A stretch of 5,473 nt of DNA from the NCBI GenBank assembly GCA_003453215.1, contig DMMB01000071.1:27583-33055 (forward strand). Direction: 5' to 3'. Below the pieces are notes generated by a model. It had not been told where the DNA came from. It was given only the letters and a program-made list of their open reading frames with translations, and did no database searches. The translations under genes were made by a program, and so were the position numbers. The stretch's first letter is position 1; each line of letters begins with the position of its first letter. The DNA is from Oscillospiraceae bacterium (GTDB taxonomy: Bacteria > Bacillota > Clostridia > Oscillospirales > Ruminococcaceae). This document shows, piece by piece, positions 1 through 4,842 of this stretch.

Positions 1-10
1 CCGCGCCATC

Positions 11-343
11 TCATTTATTATGGAGTACCCTATCCGCGCAAAGGGCCGCCTGGTAGCTGGGGAGCTCCACCGTGGCCAGGGCAATCTGTTCCGCCCGGGC
101 GCGGGCCAGCATGGCTTCATCGGGGCGAATGCCCTCGGTAAGGACAATACAGGCCACATCGGCCATCAGGGCGGCAACAATGGTGTTCTGATTGGCCATA
201 ACGGTAAACCATATGCCATCGGCAGGGGCGCGGCCCATGACCATGCTCAACAGGTCACAGCAGTATACCCCGCCGGTAATTTCCCGTTCCCCGCAGCACA
301 GCAGGGTAAAGCTGCAGGCGCGGCACAAGTCATTCGCTGTCAT
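11..343 (-). CDS. Small DRTGG-domain protein, cysteine-rich, last gene seen in the hydrogenase operon
   Basis: 110 aa. The start is the ATG at 343, because GGAGG (353-357) lies 9 nt upstream; a longer reading from 385 would ignore this site and overlap the hydrogenase gene much more. The protein matches the stand-alone DRTGG fold: a TGGVYCCDLLSMVMGRA stretch (residues 23-39), then WFTV, an NTIVAALM helix, and a CIVLTEG strand near residues 65-71. DRTGG domains occur beside CBS domains and in phosphotransacetylases and are thought to bind small ligands; the exact role of the single-domain forms is unknown. It overlaps the hydrogenase stop by 14 nt, so translation is probably coupled. Six cysteines fall in the first 29 residues (7, 10, 16, 17, 28, 29), which is odd for this family and could mean metal binding or thiol redox sensing; that is inference. 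Family call fairly sure, function not known. Confidence 0.85.
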   Translation of the reverse strand: MTANDLCRACSFTLLCCGEREITGGVYCCDLLSMVMGRAPADGIWFTVMANQNTIVAALMADVACIVLTEGIRPDEAMLARARAEQIALATVELPSYQAALCADRVLHNK

Positions 344-1658
344 CTTCGTAGTCCTCCGTAGGGGTGGGATGAGAAAGCCCGGCAAGCGATTCCGCCAGAT
401 GCTCCAGCTTATCTTTCAGCAGGTAGATGCAGTCATCCTCGGTACGGTAGCCCTTTACAATGTCTTCCGCCAGGGCGTGACAGGTGGGGGAACCGCAGCT
501 TCCGCAGTCCAGGCCGGGGAATTTCCGCTCGTAGGATTGTATTTCGGCAAACATCTCCAGCGCCTGGGTGGGGTCGTTGCTCAGCGCCATGACGTTCAAT
601 GGCTCGATTTTCTTGTTAAAAAAGACTTCTTCCGGCAGCCATTCGGGGGTGGGCCACTGGGTGCCTACGTGCGGCAGGTCGCGGGCCAGGCGCTTAATGC
701 GCGCGGCGGCGGCATAGGGGTTTTCTACATTCATGACCCCGCCGACACAGCCGCCCGGGCAGGCGGAAAGCTCCATAAAGTCCAGCCGGGTAAATTGTTC
801 GTCTTCTACTGCTTCCAGCAGTTTAATAACATTTTCAATGCCATCGGCGGCGATGTAGCGCCGCTGCCCGCTGCCGGTGGATTCGCCGCTGTTGGCTGCC
901 CAGGAAAGACCAATGCGTCCCATATGCGAAAGGTGCACAAATTCTTCCGGCTGCATTTTTTTAATTTCCTGTATCAGCTGCGGGTAAATCCGGCTGATAG
1001 CAATGGCGGCGTCAATATTGCGGCTTTGGTTGCCCAACGGCACTTTAACAGCCGTTACCTTGGCCGGGCAGGGGGTAATAAAGGCAATGCCTATTTCCTC
1101 CGGCTTCAGGCCGGTCTTTTCCACGGCGGCGCGCCGGGCCATCACGGCCGCCAGTTCCACCGGGGGCTGCAGCGGCAGCAGATGATCCAGCAGATCGGGA
1201 AAGCGAACGCGGATCAGCCGCAAAACAGCAGGGCAGGCCGAAGAAATAAGAGGAATAGGTCCCTGGTAGGTGGCCATATATTCCATCGTCGATTGAGAAA
1301 TCAGCTCGGCGGCCGCGCCAACCTCGTATACGTCGTCAAAGCCGATACGCTTGAGCGCCAGAATAATGCGCCCGGTATGATCCAGGTGCTTCACCTGGGC
1401 AAACAGTACCGGCGCCGGCAGCGCAATTTTATATTTAAAGCCATCCAGGGCTTCCATCCCATCGCTAAGGGCGCGTTTGGCATGGTGGGGGCAAACGCGG
1501 ATGCATTCTCCGCAATCGATGCAGCGCTCCCCCAGAATACGTGCCTTGCCATCGCGTACCCGGATGGCCTCGGTGGGGCAGCGCTTAACGCAGTTGATGC
1601 ACCCGCGGCACAGGTCTTTATTTAGCGTAACCGAGTGAAAATAGGTCTGGTGTTCCAT
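330..1658 (-). CDS. [FeFe]-hydrogenase-like iron-sulfur protein, putative sensory (HydS-like) type
   Basis: 442 aa, cytoplasmic, no signal peptide. Domains in order: two 4Fe-4S sites (C17, C20, C23, C27 and C46, C49, C52, C56); a hydrogenase large-subunit domain at about 75-325 with the three H-cluster motifs SSACPAV (C142), TPCPAKV (C197) and ELSACPGGCVGG (C300, C304); and a C-terminal FeS domain with C385, C388, C393 and C410. All four H-cluster cysteines are present, so the active site could form. Against catalytic enzymes such as clostridial CpI, the proton-relay cysteine before the first ligand is Ala141, the motif-2 Met and Glu are Thr195 and Ala203, and the motif-3 Met is Ser298. Sensory hydrogenases are known to carry the Cys-to-Ala change. 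There is no PAS or kinase domain, so output probably goes through the neighbouring ATPase and DRTGG proteins (inference). GAGGG at 1664-1668 supports the start. Some databases would call it simply an Fe hydrogenase C-terminal domain protein. Confidence 0.93.
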   Translation of the reverse strand: MEHQTYFHSVTLNKDLCRGCINCVKRCPTEAIRVRDGKARILGERCIDCGECIRVCPHHAKRALSDGMEALDGFKYKIALPAPVLFAQVKHLDHTGRIILALKRIGFDDVYEVGAAAELISQSTMEYMATYQGPIPLISSACPAVLRLIRVRFPDLLDHLLPLQPPVELAAVMARRAAVEKTGLKPEEIGIAFITPCPAKVTAVKVPLGNQSRNIDAAIAISRIYPQLIQEIKKMQPEEFVHLSHMGRIGLSWAANSGESTGSGQRRYIAADGIENVIKLLEAVEDEQFTRLDFMELSACPGGCVGGVMNVENPYAAAARIKRLARDLPHVGTQWPTPEWLPEEVFFNKKIEPLNVMALSNDPTQALEMFAEIQSYERKFPGLDCGSCGSPTCHALAEDIVKGYRTEDDCIYLLKDKLEHLAESLAGLSHPTPTEDYEDDSE

Positions 1659-1688
1659 GGTTTCCCTCGCTTTTTTTGTTGAACCGAA

Positions 1689-2108
1689 TCAATGCAGGTT
1701 GATGCGCATGGTAATGGTCGTGCCAACGCCCAATACGGTATCGATCTGCATACTGTCGGTGTATTTTTTCATATTGGGCAGGCCCATGCCAGCCCCAAAG
1801 CCCTGGGCTCGGATCTCATCGCTGGCGGTACTCCAGCCCTCCTGCATGGCTTTTTCCACATCGGGAATGCCGGGGCCTTGATCGCGCAGCGCCAGGGTAA
1901 CGCCGTGGTCGTCAACCTCAGCGTCAATTTCGCCGCCATTGGCGTGGATGACCATGTTGATCTCGCCCTCGTACATGGAAATGGCCACGCGGCGAATGGC
2001 CTCGCTGGGGTAGCCCAACTGGCGCAGAATCCCCTTGAGATGACCGCTGGCCTCCCCGGCATGAATAAAGTCATCCCCCGGGATGGTGTAGTGATATTGT
2101 AGTGTCAT
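1689..2108 (-). CDS. RsbW/SpoIIAB-like GHKL ATPase (anti-sigma factor / serine kinase family)
   Basis: 139 aa, a single HATPase_c domain as in RsbW, SpoIIAB and RsbT. The N box is seen as E47-x3-N51 in SMYEGEINMVIHA, the G1 box as DQGPGIPD (76-83), and a lid and G2 box as GFGAGMGLPNMKKYTD (103-118). ATP and Mg2+ binding residues are thus intact, and E47 sits where SpoIIAB has its catalytic base. Family members phosphorylate a STAS anti-anti-sigma protein or bind a sigma factor; no such partner is in this window, so the target is unknown. It begins 6 nt after the upstream DRTGG gene, with a purine-rich AGGGGG site lying inside that gene's last codons, and ends 30 nt before the hydrogenase. The context suggests it passes on or responds to the state of the hydrogenase; that step is inference. 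It lacks dimerisation and receiver domains, so it is not a classical histidine kinase. Confidence 0.9.
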   Translation of the reverse strand: MTLQYHYTIPGDDFIHAGEASGHLKGILRQLGYPSEAIRRVAISMYEGEINMVIHANGGEIDAEVDDHGVTLALRDQGPGIPDVEKAMQEGWSTASDEIRAQGFGAGMGLPNMKKYTDSMQIDTVLGVGTTITMRINLH

Positions 2109-2114
2109 GAGGAT

Positions 2115-2456
2115 TTATACCCCCTGCAGGCCGGCGCGGTACAGCAATCCGCAGGCCGCAAACATACCATACTCGGTACTCAGCACTGCGATGTCCTTTT
2201 CTTCGGCCAGGGCCAGCACCTCAGGGGAGGGGACCTTGCCGCGCACAAATACAATACAGTGCATATCCAGCATCTCCGCAGTGCGGATCACCTGCTGATT
2301 GAGCAGCCCGGTAAGCAGCAGCGATTGCCCTTGGCCGTAGGCCAGCACATCACTCATCATATCACCGGCAAAGGCACTGGAAAAATCGTGAGGATTGGTG
2401 GGAGATCCGCACAGCAAACGCGCTTCCAGCAGGGTAATCAACTCGTTCATCATCAT
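2115..2456 (-). CDS. Small DRTGG-domain protein, first gene of the hydrogenase operon
   Basis: 113 aa, starting at the first of three consecutive ATG codons (2456, 2453, 2450). AAAGGA at 2469-2474 is 12 nt from the first ATG and further from the others, so the first is preferred. An open frame reaches back to 2561, but its extra 35 codons would span the promoter -10 box and are unlikely to be translated. The domain is seen as FAGDMMSDVLAYGQ (about 29-42), LLLTGLLNQQVIRTAEML (46-63), CIVFVRGKVPSPEVLALAEE and a final IAVLSTEYGMF segment, the usual DRTGG alternation of strands and helices. The fold is known from ligand-binding regulatory modules, but the ligand is unknown. It is a distant paralogue of the gene at 11-343 and lacks that protein's N-terminal cysteine cluster. 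The two probably act with the ATPase and hydrogenase between them (inference). Confidence 0.85.
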   Translation of the reverse strand: MMMNELITLLEARLLCGSPTNPHDFSSAFAGDMMSDVLAYGQGQSLLLTGLLNQQVIRTAEMLDMHCIVFVRGKVPSPEVLALAEEKDIAVLSTEYGMFAACGLLYRAGLQGV

Positions 2457-2480
2457 GGAAAAAATCAGTCCTTTCGGCAA

Positions 2481-2497
2481 AACGGGAAGGCCCCGTT
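2481..2497. promoter_or_regulatory. Short hairpin in the operon leader
   Basis: AACGGG and CCCGTT form a 6-bp inverted repeat around a 5-nt loop. It lies between the predicted transcription start (near 2504) and the first ribosome binding site of the minus-strand operon. It could affect mRNA stability or be a protein site. Read on the plus strand it is followed by a run of T (2504-2510), so it could also stop transcripts entering from the left. Role uncertain. Confidence 0.35.
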
Positions 2498-2510
2498 GTC
2501 TTCTTTTTTT

Positions 2511-2539
2511 ATTATAACAGCCCAAGTTCCCGGGCGCAA
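2511..2539 (-). promoter_or_regulatory. Sigma-A-type promoter of the hydrogenase operon
   Basis: On the minus strand a -35 TTGCGC (2534-2539) and a perfect -10 TATAAT (2511-2516) are separated by exactly 17 bp. Transcription would begin near 2504, leaving a leader of about 48 nt before the ATG at 2456. No other match of this quality is seen upstream of the operon. It is divergent from the acyl carrier protein promoter, with about 110 bp between the two -35 boxes. Confidence 0.75.
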
Positions 2540-2648
2540 TGGAAAGCCACTGGTGTGCCAAGGAAATTTGCAGCGGCTTTTTGGGCGTTTAATGCGGTTA
2601 TCACAATCTATTCACGCAATATTTGTGCCATTTCACGAATAAAAAATC

Positions 2649-2677
2649 TTGCCAACCCACGAAAAACAGGCTATCAT
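2649..2677 (+). promoter_or_regulatory. acpP: Promoter of the acyl carrier protein gene
   Basis: TTGCCA (2649-2654) and TATCAT (2672-2677) are spaced by 17 bp, giving a start near 2684 and a leader of about 60 nt. The leader is AT-rich and carries a weak AGTCA/TGACT inverted repeat (2680-2684 and 2705-2709). I see no clear FapR-type operator. Confidence 0.55.
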
Positions 2678-2735
2678 ATAGTCACTGTCTAAATACTTGT
2701 AATATGACTGCAATAAAAAATGAAAATAGTTTATC

Positions 2736-2741
2736 AGGAGG
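2736..2741 (+). promoter_or_regulatory. acpP: Ribosome binding site of the acyl carrier protein gene
   Basis: A perfect AGGAGG ends 5 nt before the ATG at 2747. It decides the start: an in-frame ATG at 2720 lies upstream of this site and would add nine residues not found in acyl carrier proteins. Confidence 0.85.
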
Positions 2742-2746
2742 ATAAA

Positions 2747-2980
2747 ATGGTACTGGAAAAACTGATTGGCCTGCTGTGCGAGCAGCTGGATATTGAACCC
2801 GACGAGGTAAATGAAAATACGGATATCATCAATGATCTGGGCGCAGATTCTCTGGATGTAGTGGATCTGGTAATGACCCTGGAAGATGAATTTGATATTG
2901 AGATCCCCGATGAGGATATCGAAGGAATCCGCACTGTCGGTGAACTGGCCCGCTATCTGGAAGAGCACATCGACGGCTGA
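2747..2980 (+). CDS. acpP: Acyl carrier protein
   Basis: 77 aa, the normal length for a bacterial type II acyl carrier protein. The GADSLDVVDLVM motif gives Ser35 as the 4'-phosphopantetheine attachment site, followed by the acidic recognition helix (EDEFDIEIPDED) and a typical closing helix (VGELARYLEEHID). The protein is strongly acidic, as expected. After conversion by a holo-ACP synthase it would carry growing acyl chains between the soluble fatty acid synthesis enzymes in the cytoplasm. It has its own promoter and terminator and no fab, plsX or rnc neighbour within the window, which is unlike the classical fatty acid cluster. So it may be the main ACP at a stand-alone locus or a second, specialised one; the sequence alone does not decide. 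Identification of the family is firm. Confidence 0.96.
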   Translation: MVLEKLIGLLCEQLDIEPDEVNENTDIINDLGADSLDVVDLVMTLEDEFDIEIPDEDIEGIRTVGELARYLEEHIDG

Positions 2981-3002
2981 TCGAGCAGCAGAGGGCAAGG
3001 AA

Positions 3003-3044
3003 CGGCAGCCACACCGGCGTGGGGCGGCTGCCGCCTTTGTTTTT
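3003..3044 (+). terminator. Intrinsic terminator of the acyl carrier protein gene
   Basis: CGGCAGCC (3003-3010) pairs with GGCTGCCG (3026-3033) in an 8-bp GC-rich stem, with further CCAC/GTGG pairing possible inside the loop. It is followed by CCTTTGTTTTT ending at 3044. It lies 22 nt past the acpP stop. Confidence 0.85.
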
Positions 3045-3068
3045 GCCCTAAAAACTGCATTTTAGGGC
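3045..3068. repeat. Perfect 9-bp inverted repeat abutting the tRNA promoter
   Basis: GCCCTAAAA (3045-3053) and TTTTAGGGC (3060-3068) are perfect inverted copies around the loop ACTGCA. The right arm ends at the base before the TTGACT -35 box of the tRNA unit. There is no T run after it in either direction, so it is not a simple terminator. It could be an operator or a second fold of the preceding transcript. Confidence 0.6.
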
Positions 3069-3097
3069 TTGACTTTGCTGCAGGCTGATGGTATAGT
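3069..3097 (+). promoter_or_regulatory. Promoter of the tRNA-Thr/tRNA-Tyr unit
   Basis: TTGACT (3069-3074) and TATAGT (3092-3097) are 17 bp apart, each one base from the sigma-A consensus. The predicted start is near 3104, about 14 nt before the mature 5' end of tRNA-Thr, typical of strong stable-RNA promoters. Confidence 0.85.
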
Positions 3098-3117
3098 AAT
3101 ATAGTCGCAGCGGATAC

Positions 3118-3193
3118 GCTGGTGTAGCTCAGCCGGTAGAGCAGCTGATTTGTAATCAGCAGGTCGGGGGTTCGAATCCGTCCACCAGCTCCA
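3118..3193 (+). tRNA. tRNA-Thr (anticodon UGU)
   Basis: 76 nt with CCA encoded. The acceptor stem pairs GCTGGTG with CACCAGC, and the discriminator base is T. The D stem is GCTC/GAGC. The anticodon stem GCTGA/TCAGC encloses TTTGTAA, giving anticodon TGT (3151-3153), which reads ACA and so threonine. The T loop is TTCGAAT. The T stem (GGGGG against CCGTC) has one G·G opposition and one G·U pair, a small flaw that probably does not stop function. It is the first gene of a two-tRNA transcript. Confidence 0.96.
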
Positions 3194-3207
3194 ACGCAAT
3201 TGAATAT

Positions 3208-3292
3208 GGGGGAATTCCAGAGTGGCCAAATGGGACAGACTGTAAATCTGCTGGCAATGCCTTCGGTGGTTCGAATCCACCTTCCCCCACCA
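3208..3292 (+). tRNA. tRNA-Tyr (anticodon GUA)
   Basis: 85 nt, a class II tRNA with the long variable arm expected for bacterial tRNA-Tyr (GGC-AAT-GCC stem-loop). The acceptor stem pairs GGGGGAA with TTCCCCC, the discriminator is A and CCA is encoded (3290-3292). The anticodon loop CTGTAAA gives GTA at 3242-3244. The T arm is GGTGG-TTCGAAT-CCACC. The first anticodon-stem pair is A·C rather than the usual G-C. It follows tRNA-Thr by 14 nt. A mobile element begins at or just after its 3' end. Confidence 0.96.
3268..3292. other. Candidate attachment site: 3' end of tRNA-Tyr
   Basis: The T-arm and acceptor 3' half of a tRNA gene is the commonest target of tyrosine integrases, and an integrase and excisionase lie just beyond. 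If this is the site, an identical copy of this stretch should mark the other end of the element, outside the window. No second copy is seen within the window, so the core could instead lie elsewhere in 3293-3582. Inference only. Confidence 0.35.
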
Positions 3293-3323
3293 AAACAACC
3301 TGAACGATTTGTTCAGGTTGTTT
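3293..3323 (+). terminator. Terminator of the tRNA unit
   Basis: AACAACCTGAAC (3294-3305) and GTTCAGGTTGTT (3311-3322) form a perfect 12-bp stem around GATTT, extended by one A-T pair. The T run after it is short and broken (TGTTCT), but it sits directly after the CCA end, as expected for a tRNA terminator. If the element integrated at the tRNA 3' end, this hairpin would come from the element and restore termination. Confidence 0.75.
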
Positions 3324-3388
3324 GTTCTATCTTAGGGTTTTGCGCGGTTTTGCTCTGAAATAGTGATGAGGGCGTTGATGCTCCAAGG

Positions 3389-3413
3389 CTATGAAATGAT
3401 TGCTGATTCATAG
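3389..3413. repeat. Inverted repeat in the tRNA-int interval
   Basis: CTATGAA (3389-3395) and TTCATAG (3407-3413) are perfect inverted copies separated by 11 bp. The spacing suits a dyad protein site or a recombinase core, but no function can be shown. Confidence 0.4.
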
Positions 3414-3464
3414 GTGGTGCAGTCTCCAAAGTGCTCAAAAAGTGACGGCAGTTAATTTGACTTC

Positions 3465-3474
3465 ACGTGCACGT
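3465..3474. repeat. Perfect 10-bp palindrome ACGTGCACGT
   Basis: ACGTGCACGT reads the same on both strands and is flanked by partly symmetric CTT and AAAG. It lies between the tRNA unit and the integrase, so it may be a protein site of the element. Confidence 0.4.
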
Positions 3475-3494
3475 AAAAGCCTCAAAAATGTCTC

Positions 3495-3515
3495 TGACCC
3501 AAACCGTGACCCAAA
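3495..3515. repeat. Tandem TGACCCAAA repeats, candidate integrase arm sites
   Basis: Two identical 9-bp copies, at 3495-3503 and 3507-3515, are spaced by 12 bp just downstream of int. Short direct repeats near an attachment site are typical of arm-type sites bound by the N-terminal domain of integrases of this kind. Function inferred from position. Confidence 0.45.
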
Positions 3516-3530
3516 TGCGGATAGGAGCGA

Positions 3531-3561
3531 AAAGCACCGGACAGTTTTTGCCCGGCGCTTT
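3531..3561 (-). terminator. Probable terminator of the integrase operon
   Basis: On the minus strand AAAGCGCCGG pairs with CCGGTGCTTT (one G·U pair) around an 11-nt loop. It begins 21 nt past the integrase stop and is followed by TCGCTCC, so the T run is weak. Confidence 0.5.
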
Positions 3562-3582
3562 CTGCGTTTGAGTGGGTTCTTT

Positions 3583-4743
3583 TTATCCGATTCCAGTTTG
3601 TGCTGACATGAATCCGCCAATTTTTCTTGCCGCATCTGCCTGCATATCTCTTGTGGCGTGACAGTAGGTGTTCAGCGTGAAGCCCGCCGAGTAGTGCCCA
3701 AGCATACATGAGAGCGTCTTGACATCTGCCCCGCTTTGCAGGGCGTATGTCGCGAAGCTATGTCTCAAGTCATGAAAACGTAGGTGCTCGATGCCCGCGT
3801 CATTCAAAATTTTCTCGTGCAGCTTTACTATCGAATCCGGATGGTACATGCCGCCAGTCCTTGGAGACGGGAACATATAGATGTTCAGCGGATGCTTTGC
3901 GTGCTCTTCCTTGAGCAGCTCAACCGTTTCTTGCGGTAACGATATGAGTCTTACGGACGTTGCCGTCTTTGGCTGAGTAATTTTCAGCTCACCGTCACGG
4001 GAGCTCACGAGCTGCTTCGTTACCGAGAGTGTGCAGTTCTCGGCATCAAGGTCGCTCCACAGCAGCGCCGCGATCTCACCTTTGCGCAGTCCGCTCGTCA
4101 GCTCAAGATAGAACAGAGGGAGGATACCTCGCGCGCTGGCAGCTTTCAAGTATGCTTTTACTTGCTCCGGTGGGAGTATCTTCATTTCCTTCTTGTCTAT
4201 CTTCGGCACGATCACATCGTCTGCCGGGTTGCGTACTAACAGCCGTTCCTTGACCGCGCGGTTAAGACAATTATGAAGCATCACATGAACGCCGTGAACA
4301 TATGTACCTGAGAGCCCCGGATTTTTCTCTTTCTGCGATACGCGCTCTCTGCCGTGGTCGAGCAGATCATTATACATTTTCTGTATCTGTCTGCCGGTCA
4401 GCTTGTTAAGCTTTATGTCGCCGAGACACGGGACGATGTGTTTTGTAATATACCTGTTGTAGTAATCCGCAGTGCGCTCACGTATGTTCGGCTTCGCATA
4501 TACCTCAAACCACAGTGCAGCCCATTCTGCGACCGTGTAGGACCCGCTTTTTGAGACGTCCAGAACTTTGGCTTCTTCAATTTTCTCTTTCAGCTTCTCC
4601 TTGACCTCCGCCTGGGTTTTGCCGAGGACGTTTTTCATTTTGACCTTGCCGTTTTCACCGTAGCCGACGGTGTAGCGCCCCTCCCAGCGGCCATCGCTGC
4701 GCTTGCGGATGCTGCCCTCGCCGTTTGCTCTTTTCTTTGCCAT
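3583..4743 (-). CDS. int: Tyrosine recombinase / site-specific integrase
   Basis: 386 aa, full length for a Tn916- or phage-type integrase. An N-terminal arm-binding domain (about 8-60, GEGSIRKRSDGRWEGRY) is followed by a SAM-like core-binding domain (about 69-165) and the catalytic domain (about 190-375). The whole catalytic set is visible: R220 in SGLRKGE, K259 in QPKTATS, H324 and R327 in HDLRH, H350 in LGHYS, and the nucleophile Y360 in NTYCH. The enzyme would cut and rejoin attachment sites to insert or excise the element. The start has GAGGTG at 4749-4754, 5 nt upstream. The gene points toward the tRNA-Tyr gene, as is usual when int lies at the element edge. It follows the excisionase-like gene by 99 nt with no clear separate promoter, so they may be co-transcribed. 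No sign of decay. Confidence 0.96.
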   Translation of the reverse strand: MAKKRANGEGSIRKRSDGRWEGRYTVGYGENGKVKMKNVLGKTQAEVKEKLKEKIEEAKVLDVSKSGSYTVAEWAALWFEVYAKPNIRERTADYYNRYITKHIVPCLGDIKLNKLTGRQIQKMYNDLLDHGRERVSQKEKNPGLSGTYVHGVHVMLHNCLNRAVKERLLVRNPADDVIVPKIDKKEMKILPPEQVKAYLKAASARGILPLFYLELTSGLRKGEIAALLWSDLDAENCTLSVTKQLVSSRDGELKITQPKTATSVRLISLPQETVELLKEEHAKHPLNIYMFPSPRTGGMYHPDSIVKLHEKILNDAGIEHLRFHDLRHSFATYALQSGADVKTLSCMLGHYSAGFTLNTYCHATRDMQADAARKIGGFMSAQTGIG

Positions 4744-4842
4744 GTTGTCACCTCTTTCGCAGCAAACACAAATACCACAATTCCCCCAAAATAGCTATAG
4801 AAACTTTTCGGAGCTTTTTCTTTGTATATTGCGGCGCAGTTT

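Noticed and set aside
1..9. ATG at position 9 on the minus strand as the start of another operon gene
   Set aside because: Only three codons are visible and no clear ribosome binding site precedes it; a further operon gene is likely but cannot be supported here.
192..1625. A 477-codon open frame on the plus strand, antisense to the hydrogenase-like gene
   Set aside because: It mirrors a gene with clear domains, has no fitting family or ribosome binding site, and long antisense frames are common opposite GC-rich genes.
1692..2102. Plus-strand frame antisense to the ATPase gene
   Set aside because: The minus-strand frame has all GHKL motifs; the antisense product resembles nothing.
2457..2561. 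N-terminal extension of the first DRTGG gene back to 2561
   Set aside because: It would be translated from sequence overlapping the promoter, and AAAGGA favours the ATG at 2456.
2600..2640. Possible Rex or CRP/FNR-type operator (TTCGTGAAATGGCACAAA on the minus strand)
   Set aside because: The half-sites are two bases too close together for the Rex or CRP spacing and two positions mismatch.
2633..2998. 121-codon minus-strand frame opposite the acyl carrier protein gene
   Set aside because: The plus-strand gene is certain; the antisense frame is a shadow.
3062..3298. Minus-strand frame across both tRNAs with WWTDSNPRPADYKSAALPAE-like sequence
   Set aside because: This is the well-known false protein read antisense through tRNA genes.
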